Source: Colius striatus (taxonomy: Eukaryota > Chordata > Aves > Coliiformes > Coliidae). Taken from it: a DNA stretch of 64,000 nt. Position numbers and translations under genes: made by a program. Positions 30,480 through 62,908 of this stretch are shown here, in pieces (positions within the stretch are counted from its first letter, which is position 1; each line of letters opens with the position of its first letter). The notes beneath the pieces are model-generated. The model was not told the DNA's origin, searched no databases, and saw only the letters and a list, made by a program, of their open reading frames with translations. The stretch spans positions 4,410,513 through 4,474,512 of the forward strand of contig NC_084781.1 of the NCBI RefSeq assembly GCF_028858725.1, read 5' to 3'.

Positions 30480-31481
30480 CTGCGGGGAGAGGGTGACGTC
30501 AGTCCCCGAGGCCAGGGTGGGACGGCCCCTTTTAGGGGTTCACTGCCTGGGAGCCAAGGGGGCTGGGGACCATGACTGCCCAGAGCAGGGCAGAGGGATG
30601 GGTCTGCTCCCGTCACATGCCAGAGCCCGGAGCCTGTCATCCCATCTCCTACCTTATAGAACAGTTTGTGGTGGAGACCGCGGTGGATCCAGTAGATGCC
30701 CATGTCGGTGAAGAAGAGGAAAGACAGCATGCTGAGGAAGACACCTGCCCAGCCTGGGGAAAAGGGGCATTGGGGGTGGTGACTGAGGGTGCTGGGAGGT
30801 GGCAAGCAGCCGCCAAGGAGCTGGGGGCCGGGGAGGCACGACAACCCTTGCGGGGCATTTTCTTGAGACACATCATCACTGGGGGAAATGGGGACACATC
30901 TCCCACCCTGAGGGGGCTGAGGGAGGCCAGCTGGGCACGGGGGAACAGCTCACCATACGGGGAGTCCTCGATGTTGTCGTAGAGCTTGCTGTAGCCCCGC
31001 ACCTCGGCAAAGAAGAGGGCGACGGTGGGCACGCTGATCCAGGGCAGCGAGCGCAGTGCGTAGGTGATCTCCCGCTGCACCTGGTTCTGCGGGGGGAGCA
31101 GCAGAGGACAGAGCTCAGGGGGAGAAACCCAAAAGCCCCGATGTCCTGGCCTCTCATGAGGGGTGGGGATGCCGAGTGCCTGAGCTGCCAGTCAGCCCTC
31201 AGCGCAGGCGCTCTGCTGTGACGCCCGCAGCGTGGCACGATGCGTTTGGGGTTGGCACAGGGTACACTCACCTCTAGGAACTGAGGATGCTTCTTGAGTT
31301 CGTGGTCAAAGATGAAGTAGTAGCTGAGGGTGCCGAAGAACAGGTAGAGGGCGAGTGCGCCCAGGTTGGTGATGACAAAGAGGCTGAGGAGCTGGCGGAA
31401 GGGCTCGGCCTCGGGCCAGCCGGAGGGGTACACGTAGGGCGTGAGGAGGTTCCGGTCAGCAACATCCAGGACCAGATCCAT
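30054..31481 (-). CDS. SC5D: SC5D, lathosterol 5-desaturase (sterol C5-desaturase)
   Basis: ER membrane di-iron enzyme that introduces the C5-C6 double bond into lathosterol to make 7-dehydrocholesterol, using cytochrome b5. Four coding exons (31272-31481, 30954-31086, 30653-30753, 30054-30479) give 289 residues against about 299 in human. All three histidine boxes are intact: HRGLHH (138-143), HKPHH (151-155) and HHTDHH (228-233). Hydrophobic segments lie near 30-60, 85-105, 116-136 and 180-205. Start at ATG 31479-31481 in a strong context (GCCGCCATGG), 8 nt after an AG acceptor, so at least one noncoding 5' exon exists. The C-terminus is about 10 residues shorter than human. Neighbours TECTA upstream and SORL1 downstream match human synteny. 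The fatty acid hydroxylase superfamily has relatives (MSMO1, CH25H), but the full-length match is to SC5D. Confidence 0.97.
30653..30753 (-). CDS. SC5D: SC5D coding exon 3 of 4: histidine box 1
   Basis: 101 bp, phase 1 to 0. Codes [18 protein letters not shown] and then [15 protein letters not shown]. Acceptor CCCCAG, donor GTAGG. Confidence 0.94.
30954..31086 (-). CDS. SC5D: SC5D coding exon 2 of 4
   Basis: 133 bp, phase 0 to 1. Begins [18 protein letters not shown] and ends NIEDSPYG. Acceptor CCGCAG, donor GTGAG. Confidence 0.95.
31272..31481 (-). CDS. SC5D: SC5D coding exon 1 of 4
   Basis: 210 bp, residues 1-70. Begins [19 protein letters not shown] and ends HPQFLE before donor GTGAG. 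Phase 0. Confidence 0.96.
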
Positions 31482-31839
31482 GGCGGCTCCTGCAAGAAAG
31501 AGAGAGGGTCAGCACGACTGGTTGTGGAAGGGATGTAGAAGGCATCCCTCGTCCCTCTCCAGCCTCTGTCTCCCAGGCAACAAGGGCCTGGTCCAAGCAG
31601 GCACTAGCAGCAGGGTGACACCTGTGAGGTGTCTCTGGGAGATGTCAGGTGTGGGGTATAAAACACAGACTGTGGAAGATACAGAAGCCAGGGGCAGGAG
31701 GGAGGAAGAGCAGTGGGGGGGCTGCCTTGTCCTCTCGCAGTGCAGAGGGCAGGCACGGGAGACTCCCATGACGGGGAAAGGGGGACAGCATTCTGGGCAG
31801 CAAGAATGCCTTCCCGGGAGGCCCAAGGAGCATGACAGC

Positions 31840-32300
31840 ACCCGTCTCGGAGGTGCGGGACAGCCGACTCGGTTTCGGATCCCGTGGCGCGATTCCGGTA
31901 GCGACAGGGCCTTACACGGGCAGGGACGGCAGAGGCGCGGCGGGGACCCGGCGTCGTTTTGGAGGCGCCGGCGAGACGGCGAGTCCTCAGCGAGCCGCCG
32001 CGGCGGGGTAGGAGAGGAGAGGGGAAGGGGTGGCGGTGCACGTCCCCGCGTCCCTCCCCGGCAGCCCGTTCGGTACCTGCGTGCGGGTCCCGGCGCGGCG
32101 GCGGCTGGGCGGGCGGGGGCGGGAACGCGCGCGGTAGCGCCACGCGACGTCACGGCCGCCACCGCTCGCGCCACCGCGGGCGGGGCCGAGGGGCGGGGCC
32201 TCGGCGGAGGGGGCGTGGCCTCGAGGGGCGGGAACCGCGGGAAGGGCGGGACCGCGGTGTGCCGGGCACCGACGGCGGGGGGGAGGCTTGGGGTGCCCCT
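31840..32300 (-). promoter_or_regulatory. SC5D: SC5D CpG-island promoter with GC boxes
   Basis: CpG-dense. Contains GC boxes (GGGCGGGGCC at 32178-32187 and 32191-32200, GGGGGCGTGGCC near 32209-32220) and a CRE-like GACGTCAC at 32146-32153. I could not see a clear sterol regulatory element, although the gene family is SREBP-regulated. Confidence 0.6.
32077..32150 (-). other. SC5D: Probable SC5D noncoding first exon
   Basis: A GTACC donor at 32072-32076 follows GC-rich sequence in the CpG island, and the first coding exon starts at an acceptor (exon end 31489). This frame has no ATG. The upstream boundary is a guess. Confidence 0.45.
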
Positions 32301-32920
32301 CTCGCCTTTAGGGAATGGAACCCTGGTCGGTGGGCAGATGCAGCCCCGCATGCTCAGCCCCGTGGCCCGGCTCGGCGGCTGGTGCTGCAGGGCGGTGTGA
32401 GGGAGGGTGGCAAAAGCCACAGCGCCATGCAGAGAAACTCCAGCCTCTGCCTTCCCTTGCTCCGCTAGGCGACTGTAACGTTGAAGGACATCCAGTGAGT
32501 TAAGAAGGACCTTGCCCCTGTGAGCCCATGCTGACTGCATTACTCTAAGTGCCTTTCATTAGCACCCACTATCATCTCCGTATTTCTCTGGGTTAAAGGG
32601 TTTGTAGTTCACTGGGTGTTCCCTCACGCTCTAACATTAACTAGCTACAGTCGGCAGGGACCTCCCCTGCAGTGGTGATACTCCCCAAGAAGTATCCGCA
32701 AGCCAGCCAGGCGAGCAGACCATCACCCACCCAGCTCACAGGTCTCCCTGGCACCCCAGCAGAGAACTCAGAGGGCCCCCTTCCCTCCTCACAAAATCTT
32801 ACTACTCCCCCCTCCCCAATCCCAGCTCATCTGTCTGGCACCCTCTCCACTCCTGAGGACCCCCTTTGCCCAGCTGCCTCTCCTCATCCTCACTGCCACC
32901 ACACCAGGACCACGCCGCTT
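32151..32920. other. Short spacer between TECTA 3' end and SC5D promoter
   Basis: About 0.8 kb. The part next to SC5D is CpG-rich; 32480-32920 is ordinary and pyrimidine-rich. No gene seen. Confidence 0.6.
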
Positions 32921-32938
32921 ACGAAGGATTACAACACT

Positions 32939-32944
32939 TTTATT
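32939..32944 (-). terminator. TECTA: Probable TECTA polyadenylation signal (AATAAA)
   Basis: Minus-strand AATAAA about 870 nt after the TECTA stop, implying a 3' UTR of roughly 32.92-33.82 kb. Confidence 0.65.
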
Positions 32945-33817
32945 CCCACGCAGCCATTTCACAGAGTACAAAAACAAGACAAGACACCAACATAGACAGC
33001 CCCCACACACACCCACTGGCACCCTGAGGTCGCTCTCAACTCTCCCAACAGACACTCTGACACTGCCTGGCACCTGCCAGACCCCAACCCTGCTCACTCC
33101 TTCAAAACAACCTCCGTCAAGGCACACCACGTGAACACAGGAGGGATTCTCATCCCTCATTTCTCTGCCTCTTGCTCCTGCCTGACAGGAAGCACTTCTT
33201 TCCAAACACTGAGACCAGTTTGTCACCACTGCAGCCCAGAGACCCTGGGGATGACCACATGCCTCGATGACACACAGAGCAAGAGGCCAACACCCTCCTG
33301 AGGTATTGCGACGTATGACGACGCATTGGTCCGTCCCACGACCCATCCCCTGACACCTACCTCTGAGTCTGTGCGCTTGTGAGACACCAATGGCAGCTCC
33401 TGAGGGCTGTGGAGATCATCCCATGCTGCCAACAGGGCTGCAGGACACCTATGGTGTACACTACATGGAAAACCCTGGGGAAAAACTGATTCCTCCCCCC
33501 CCCTCCCTTGAGTCCCACATCAATGATGGAAAGCTGCAAAAAGAAAACCAATCCAAAGTCCCACATCGATGCCAGAAACCTGCAAAAAATGCTAAACCCA
33601 AGTCCCTGCCTCCATGCAGGCAAATATCCAGCTCTGCCTTGCTGTGCCACCTTCACGTCTGGGTCTGCCATCTCTCTCTCTCCAGGTCAAGCCCCTCTCT
33701 TGGCTCCAGCAGGACGGGTTGGTGGCAGGTTGGGCACGTGTGGAGGGTGCTGTCTCCTACCCTACAAAGACTCAGGCTGACGTGAGAACAGTCCTTGGCT
33801 GGGTGGCATCACCGCGC

Positions 33818-54344
<20,527 letters not shown>

Positions 54345-54345
54345 C

Positions 54346-57300
54346 CTAGGGGAAGGAAAGAAACCCTGCCATGGATCACGTCGGTAGGGAAGCACAGCCT
54401 CGGGCAAACCCCAGGCTGAGGCTGAGTGCATCACTTCCTGCAGCCCCCCAGCTGCTGCAGATGGCTCAGAGGTGGACGGGCCCTCCTCTGCCAGGCACAG
54501 CTCAAATGCCTGCTCTGGTTTGTGCTGCAATGAGTCTCCCCCAGTGCTCACAGCAAACCTCCCTGCAGGCGGTGTCCAAGTGAGCCCACAACCCTACGGA
54601 GGAGCTGCTGCTCATTTCACGCAGATTTGGAAGCTGCCAATAGCCCCAGCTCTCTCTGGGCTGTTTATACTCCTGGTAGTTCAAAAGCAATTCCTCCCTG
54701 ACCTCCTTAGGGCAAGGATGGATGCTTCTGCCTGGCTTCAAGGGGAACAGCTTCTCACTGCCTGAAAGGTGAGGCTGCCGCAGAGCTGAGGCACGCTCTC
54801 ACAGTGAAGGGGTTCAGACACCTCTTGGACTAATCCTTTGCTCTGGCTGCTAGCACAACCAGCCCTTATCATTTTGGATGAGCAGGGAAGAAGCTCAAAC
54901 ATTTACACAGCTGGGCAACAACTCGCTGGGGAGGAAGCAATGATAGAGAGAGAAGCAGATACAGGGCTGGGAAGACATCAGTGAAATTCTGTGCCAGCTT
55001 TAATTCCTTCTGTGCCTAATGCAATTTGTTACTCACATTAATCCAACAGAAATCATCGCTACAACACCTGCTTTCATTTCTTCACCCATCACTTCTGCTC
55101 ATCACACACAGGAGAGCTCACCCAGAGCTCCCAGGAAGGTGTCCCGTGCTCCCAATGTACACCATCAGCTTCGGACACAAACTGTATCTGCTGCAACCTC
55201 AGTTCCTCCGGCAGCCTCTCCACTTTCTCAGCTTTAAACATCCCTTTTGTGGATGCACTGGCTACAAACCCCACAATCTCTTGTAAGTCCTCCCTAGAGA
55301 TCTGTTTCAACAGTGTGTGGGGATGAACAAATCCAATTCCTGAGTGTACCCATAAACACACAAAACACAGCACGGAACGTGCCATCAGCCGTCCCACATC
55401 TCTTCCACTTGACTTCTGTTACTGGGAAGCATGAAATGGGGTGGAAGGAAAGTTCCTCCCTGCTTCCCTGCTCCTCTTTGTGCCACTCACATCTGACTCT
55501 GCTTTGACAAAAATCCATATCCCACCAGAGGAAGGTTTTACCACACTCCCTATCTTGGAAAGCTTAAGAAGAAACGGACAACAGAATTTCACCTCGATCA
55601 TAAATCTGAGCCACTGCAGAGTCACCAGCAGAGACTGGGCAGAAACTGGTGAGAAGAGACTGTGGCAGCCCAAGAACAAGAGCAGCACTGCTTGGGGAAA
55701 CATGACAGACAATGAAGAGCACGTTACTGAACGCCTCACTCACAACCCACCATTTTTTAGGTATGGAAAAAACATATTACCAACCTGTTTCGTTGACTAG
55801 AGGAGCAATCAGGTCTGAAATTTTAGCCTGATCTTGGTAGAGCAGAGAGAAATGCTATGTCAGTGCAGAATGCATGTCGGTGCTCCTTTGCCAAGCATTG
55901 CTGGTGACTGAAACGCTGCCTCAGTCCCCGCGCTCTCCCAGTTGAAAAGCCCCTTTGCTTCAATGCTGTTCCAAGGGCTGGAGGAGTGTTGAGTTGCAAT
56001 CGCCAACTGTTGCTTCTATTGATAACCAGCAAGCTAATCTGGAGATCAGATTCTGGCCTGGAGAGGGAGAGAAGCCTCTTTCTTCCCCAAAAGCTGACCC
56101 CCTTCAGGTGGATTCAGATGGAAATGTCAGCGAGCCGCAGCTGAGCTCACGGCCCTGCTGCCCAGCATTGCCTTTTGCTGAGGGAGAAAAAAACCACAAC
56201 CAACCCACTCAGAAGAACTGAGCCCCTTCCTCCTTTGTGTAAGGGAAAGGAGAAAAAAAAAAGGCCCATGTATATAATGTTACCAGATTAGCATTAAACA
56301 GTGCTAGACTCCGAGCACCATTCAAAGGCAGGGCCCAAAGCTTCAATGGAGTTACTTTTCCATCCAAGTCTTGCTTTACTTTCTGTAACTTCTGCTTTCA
56401 CGGATGGGAAGGAAAAAACACAGTGCAGCACACTCCCTCCACATCAGCCAGAGAGGGTTTCAGTGCTGTTCTCGTCTGCACCCTCTCTGGGAGGACTGTC
56501 TGGTGTTTTCACTCAGGCCAGTGCGGAGCTTCACCAGGGGACTGCTCTAAGCTGTGTTCCTGTTCTCACCCCTACAACCTGTGGTCTGTACAGGGCTTTC
56601 CCTGCCTCTGGTGCCCAGGCTGTTTGCTGCTGAACTCCTCTCTCAGCACCATCCTCCTTCTCTTATGGGTACCCACAGCCCAGTCTCTTCTCAACTCCAC
56701 CTCCCCTGCCCTCCACCTCTTAACAGCAGCATGTCCCTGCAAGGCCAGGGGTTTTGATTGATACACAACTGCCCCGAGGGCCCAAACCACGTGAGTGTAG
56801 CTGAGGTGTGATGTGCACAAGTGTTCAATGATATATCCTTCTGAGATGGGGACAAAGCTCTTCATCCCAGCCCCATCTGTAGCCTAAGAGGCCTCTGCTT
56901 TAATTTCATTCACATCAATGAGACATGTGCTCCTAAAAGCATGTTTAGTAAGCTCATCCCCCAACGTGCCACGTCTTACCTCAGCATTTGCTTTCAGTGC
57001 ATCAGGGCAGCGGGCAATACACCACCTCCACAGCAAATCCCATCCTTTGCTTCCTCTTTTCCTTGCTAGCAGGAAGATGCCTTTGCTTTTTCTATTGTTT
57101 TTTTCCTAACCCAATAACTCCTTTACAAAGCACTGACTGATGTTCCAGGAGCAGATCCCTTCCAGCCTGCCCCTCCATGCACCCTGGCTCTCCCACACAA
57201 ATTTTAACTGTGGGAAAAAAATCAATTGACTCTTCTCAACCTGTTCAGTAAAACTGGTGAAAAACAGGTTTCCTTCTATTCCCTTCTCAGTTTAACATTC

Positions 57301-58081
57301 TGGTCCTGTTCATCCTGGGCGAGTCTACACTGATGGAGTTTGATTAGGTCTCACTCTCTCTTCAGGAGGACTTTGTCTTCTCGGCTATTTTCTTTTGGCA
57401 GTGGATGCTCCCATCATGCAGTGCTGAGCACATCAGAGCTCAACAAACAACCACCACTTCTTTTTTTTTTCCTCCTTCTAGCAGAAAACTCCCTTTCCAT
57501 GATCAACCTGAAGAAAAACCAAGCATTAAAGATGAGGCAAGAGGGGTGCTTGACCTCAGCAGAGCAATCCCATTCCAAGGGATCCCTCCCAGCCCCAGGA
57601 AGATGCCCTGGTGCTGCAGCCCACCTGGAGGGGCAACTCCCTCCTGGTCCTCGCCAGGATCCCTCCTAAGCAAATAGCTCATCACTACTGCTGAAGTGAG
57701 CCATGCTGCCCTCCCCACCAGCAACTACAGGCCTTTCCTCGAGGGTAAAACTGTTTTTGATCCCAAGGCCAGTCCCACAGAGGACACAGAGCAATGAACA
57801 GAGAGCGAGCTTGAGCCTTGTCCTCACCTGGAAGAGATGTTGAGTCACTGCCACAGAGAAATGCAGTCCAGCAGAGGACTAGGCCTTCCAGCACTTCTCC
57901 TTTTGACCAGTGAGGTGGCTGTGCCTGAGCCCATCAAGCAGACAGAGAGCAAAAGCAGCCCAGCAGCCTGTGTTAAGCACGTGGGTGAGATGGGGGGAAA
58001 CGTTTTGCTTCAGGGAACACACAAGTGCAAGAGTCTGGACACCTTTTTTTTTTTTTTCTCTTTTGTAAAAACTTACATAAG
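54346..58081. other. TECTA upstream and intergenic region
   Basis: Should contain the TECTA noncoding 5' exon and promoter, which I could not place. No CpG island is present here, in contrast to SC5D and SORL1, fitting a tissue-restricted gene. No coding exon recognised. Confidence 0.5.
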
Positions 58082-61000
58082 TTTATTGACCCAATCCAAA
58101 CCAATTACCTATTTGGCCTGAATTCCAACTGCTAAGCCTGCGAGCAAACCGAAGGCAAACCGTGGGAGCGGGAAGTACATTTCCCGTGAGAGAAATCAGA
58201 ATACAAAACGAGATAAGACTTAACAATCCTTCCTTCTTCTTTAAAAATGACATATGGATGCATCATTAATAGGGAGCAAGAACAGATCTTCGCTTTTGAA
58301 TTATATCTGAAGCTTCCAGTAACTGCAGAGAAGCAATCAGAGAGGCAAAGGCCCGAGATGGCTGAAGCCCCTCTAACGTCGCTCTGGGGAAGGCGTCTCT
58401 CTGCCGCCTACACAAGTGCCACATTCAAATGAGGGAAGCACAGCTGCCAGGAATATATATTTTAGCCCCTTGGCTGCTTTCAGCACCTCATTTGCATTCT
58501 CAGATCTGCACACGAAGGGAATCTACAGAATCTCATTTCCCAGCCAAAAGGAGGCAGAGTCGCCGCGTTGCCGCCTTTGGGTTACAGAGCAGGTGAGGGC
58601 AAACCCAGAGCCTCCCCCTGGGAACAACCAGCACAGCACTGTCACCTGCCTCCAGGGCTCTGGGTAGCTCCCAATAACTTGGAATCCCAAAGAGTTTCCA
58701 AATCCTACCCGGGGAGCAGAGGACAGTTGCCACGCCATGCATATTCATCCCATGGCCAGTCAGGCAACCAGCCTGAAAGACCTGGGCAAGCCATAGATAT
58801 TTGAGAGGGAAGTATCCAAAAACACAAGGGCACGGCACCTCAGCCCGACACAGGGAGCCGTGTGACACTTTGGTATATAGCTGTCACCTAATTCCTTCCG
58901 AACCAGGTGCTTTTCCCACTGCGCAGACTGCCCACGGCAGACTGTTATGCATGAACTATCACGAACAACAAAACGGTTCTTGACAAAAAAGTAGCCCTCA
59001 GATAGAAGGACACAAAAGCTAGAGGAGCTTGCAAGTCTATTTTGTTTTCTCAAAGGACCGTTGACAGAAGCAGAGACCCTTTTGCTCAAGCAGGTACACG
59101 CTGACAACGCTGGGACACGGCTCCTCGTGCCACCACGGCCATTTAAATCAAACCGCCTGCCCTGAGGGACTCTCCCCCATTCTCAGCACCCACCATCAGC
59201 CCCAAACCCCCTCTCTCAGAGCCACCCTCTCTCCCCAGGACACGCTTCCCTGTGAAGTGGTAACAAGAACACGTTCAAGACTCTTCCAGAAGGTATTCCA
59301 AAAGGAAAGCAAGTCAACATGGGACATTTGCCACATCAGTTGTGCAGCATTTGGCTCTACCTTTCAATCATCTGGATGTATAAACCATCCCTGGGGTTTC
59401 ATTGTGACTCCTTCTCTTTGGGAACGCCAAAGACATTTGGTTTCGGCCCCACAAGTGCTCCACCAGCTGTGCAGAAGGTGAATGGCTTGAGAACATTTTC
59501 CAGAGTCCAGAAACAACCTTCCCCCGAGCAGCTGGCACGAGGTTTGCTGACCCCAAGAGAGAGATTTGGGTGTTAGCCCCAAGACAGCTCCACGGTGCCT
59601 GCTGACCTCGTACGCCAGCAGATGTGTTTCATGCATCTCCCAGTTCCCACCAGGTCCATCAAAGCATGGGTTACAGACAGTTCTGAGCCGCCATGGCGAC
59701 AGCCCCACTCCCTTTGTGCACAGGCTAACTTTATGTGGGCTAACAGACTTAAAAGCACATACTTGGGCCTTCGTTAACATCCCCTTCAATTCTTTAATGG
59801 TCATTGTTTATTTCCTCCTCTGAAAGCGAGTCACTTAAGTGTGCTGAGGGAGTCGGTCAGTAATGACAGCATCTCATTAATACCAGAGTACAATGCCATA
59901 AATACACCCACGTAGGCAATTACTGCGCTATGGAATTAGGTCAGGGATACTTTTGCATCCCCGTCACTCGCTACCTCTGACGCTGCAGCGACTGAGGGAT
60001 AACCTACTTAATCTGGAGGTCAAGGGGAGAAATAGGCTTCTAATATTAAACAACCATATCTTCATAAAACTTTGCTTTATAACAAAATATCTTATTAAAC
60101 ACAACTTTCCCTATGAGTATGTATCTATATATCATACAGAAGTGTTGGCTTAAAGAGTTCTGCTGTAAGGCAGCAAATGCCTTTCGCTGCCCAAATGGAA
60201 AATACATCTTCAGTAAAGCTCTAGCTTATAAAAGCATCATCTTATGTTACACTGCTGTCATCCCTCCACTCATTTGTTTTGTGGGTACCACGGCCCCTCT
60301 GCTGCCTACAGCCAGGCTTGCTCCATTTCCTATTGCTCATCCCAACGGGGCCAAGGGATTGATACCTTCAGCAGGCAGATGAGGCACAAATTATTAACTT
60401 GTCTGAACATTTCTAATCGTTACTCTAGTGCCAAACTACTCCCCTCCAAATGGCACCCACATCCTGAACCTGAATCACAGAATCATTTGGGCTGGAAAAG
60501 ACCTGTAAGAACATCGAGTCCAACCATTGCTCCAGCACCGCCGTGGCCACCACTAAACCATGTCCCTCAGCCCCACAGCTACATGGCTTTGGCATCCCTC
60601 CAGGGCTGAGGACTCCACCACAGCCCTGGGCAGTCTGTACCAGGGCTTGACAACACTTTTGAGGAAGACATTGCTCCTAATCTCCATCTAAACCTCCTCT
60701 GGTGGAACTTCAGGCTGTTTCTTCCTCTGTTGCTTTTGGGAGACTGACTGTCACCTCACTCCAGCCTCCTGTCAGGGAGCTGCAGAGAGTGATCATGTCT
60801 CCCCTCAGCCTCCTCCAGACTAAATATCCCCATTCCTTCAGGTGCCCCTCATCAGATTTGTGCTCTAGCCCCTTCCCCAGCTCCGCTGCCTGGCTTCGGC
60901 CATGCTCCCATCCTTCAGTGTCCTTCTTGTTGTGACAGGCCAAAACTGAACACAGGATTCAAGGTGCAGCCTCACCAGTGCCAGAAGAGTATGAGATAAC

Positions 61001-62589
61001 ACTTTGTCCCCTCCCCATCCTACCCCACCTCACCATATAGGTAAAATATGAAGAAAAATACACAAGTCCAAGAATATAAAAGGAGCTTGGTGATGTGGAC
61101 AAAAGCACCATGGGAAAGAAAGTGCACACGGGGATAAGAGAGCATTTCAAAATTAAGGTCAGAAGTTCAGGTGTAACTGGAGCCCTCACTGCACAGCTTC
61201 ACAAACTTTTATGCAGCTGCTTATAACTAGGTAATTTGAAAAGTCTTCAACTTGTCAGTGGGACAGAGGAACAAGGGAGGATACAGGAAAGCGAAACAAG
61301 ATATAAAGGAAGGAGGATTTCATTCCATGAGGAAGGGAAGCTGCTCTGCAGTAGAAAATGGGCTAACTGAAGCAGCACAACGTGATGCCTACGAGGTGCA
61401 TGTGGGGGCAAGCCAATAAAGATTCAAAAAACCTGCTCTACATAAATGGGAGTCCAGTTGCTTTGTTACTCATCTAGAAACTGATCCGAGCCAACAGCTA
61501 GTTTGGACCCTAAGCAGGGACCCCCCTAGCCAGGGTCCCAAGGGGAAAGTGCTAGGTTTCATTTCTGGTGCAACAGGAACAAACACAAACTTCAACTTTA
61601 CTCTTTGCTCTCTCCCAGGAGAGCGATTTGTAGCTGTTCCACTTTCAGTGCAAACTGGCAGAAGGTCAAGTGCATACTGGAGGATCTCTCCAGCACGGTG
61701 GGGATGAATCACGGCCAATGAGGGAATGTGCTCTGCAACCCCTTTTTAACCAACACAATGCCCATCCACCCCCTTCCAGAAGTCCCTTTGCAACGGGCAC
61801 AGCCAGGGTCCCTGCGCCTCCAGACTGCCAGTGCTATGGGTGGCAGACACTGGGAGACACGGGTACAGGGATCCAAACTTGGTGTTCCCCCCAGTCACAC
61901 AAACAGAGCAAGTGTGGATACAGAGTGTGTGTTTTGAAAAGAAATTGCTTCTTTCTCATAAGGTCCCTTTCCTTCCCCCATTTTGTGCACTCCTACAAAC
62001 CAAACCAGTGGAGTTAAGTGGATGCACTAAGTACCTGAGCTCTGAATCAAGCGGGATACTGCTTTAGATCTTTTCAGTGACCTCGAGTGCAATAAAAGGT
62101 TGAGACAGCACCCAGCTGCAAAGAAAACCCACTTCAGCAAGCTCGAGCCACAGTCGGATAGCTAGGCCAAAGGGTGCTCTGAGGGAGCTGAAATCCCCAT
62201 GATATTGGAAAAGAAAAAAGCAGGTTGAATTCTGCACCGAGCTGTCCTCTCCCTCACAGACCCTGTCGTTCCTTAGCTTGAACAACTGACCATTCGTGCC
62301 GAATCACGAGTATACCGGAGCGTCCACGAAAACATCAAGGTATTGCACACACTGAAACACAGGCACTGAAGTCAGCTGTCACCTCAAGGTCAGCTGCAGT
62401 GGGTGGCAGCCGTGCTTCTCGCCTCGGGGCACTTCCTCCGTTGGGCTCAGGAATTACCTGCTACAGAAACTCAACCCAACCTCATACCCACTGACCAAAT
62501 GAAAAAACCCTTCAAAAAACTCCTTAATGCGTGTGTGGGGGTGTGGGGTGTGGGGGTGCACGGCTGTGCACTCACAAGGTCAAGAGAGG
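58082..62589 (-). other. TBCEL: Possible TBCEL 3' UTR and flank
   Basis: Downstream of the TBCEL stop. Minus-strand AATAAA signals occur at 59807-59812 and 58082-58087, so a 2.8 or 4.5 kb 3' UTR is possible. 59830-60000 is AT-rich and CpG-poor and may be conserved. Includes a CR1 copy (60474-60985). Confidence 0.4.
60474..60985 (-). mobile_element. CR1 retroposon, about 510 bp
   Basis: Longest CR1 copy here. On the plus strand it begins GAATCACAGAATCATTTGGG, then GAACATCGAGTCCAACCATT, and runs through CTCCCCTCAGCCTCCTCCAG to AGGTGCAGCCTCACCAGTGC, the reverse complement of the CR1 3' region. Confidence 0.9.
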
Positions 62590-62908
62590 CTATTTCATTC
62601 GGGGCTCCACGTAAATTTTATCTCCATCCCGAATGCCGTAGGAATGCAGCGCCCGTGAGCTGTATTTCATCTCCTCAGGACCAAAAGGAGCTTCCTGGTC
62701 CAAGTAGAAGAGCAGCATGTTGCTTGTTGACAACTGCACGACAGTTTTCAAGTGTTTCTTCAACTCTGCCACAGTCTGATCGAGGCGGATGGACATCTCT
62801 TCCACCTTATCCTGGAAGTGAACCTCCACCTTGGCGCTGCTCTGTGGCCGCAGATCCACGACTGCCAAGGGCTCCAGCTTCCCGTACTTTGTGACCAGCT
62901 CGTGATAC
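62590..62908 (-). CDS. TBCEL: TBCEL, tubulin folding cofactor E-like (last coding exon)
   Basis: C-terminal ubiquitin-like domain of a protein that destabilises tubulin and affects microtubules. 319 bp, starts phase 2 after a TTTCAG acceptor. Begins [20 protein letters not shown], contains [18 protein letters not shown] and ends [11 protein letters not shown] with stop TAG at 62590-62592. This is about 105 of the roughly 424 residues known for the family; the CAP-Gly-less N-terminal leucine-rich repeat part lies beyond 64000. TBCE itself has a similar UBL but differs at this C-terminus, and TBCEL is the known neighbour of TECTA. Confidence 0.95.

Noticed and set aside
31441-32540. Long open frames on both strands across the SC5D promoter (319 and 343 codons)
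   Set aside because: Stop-poor CpG-island sequence. The frame upstream of SC5D exon 1 starts with GTG at 32143, not ATG, so there is no N-terminal extension of SC5D.
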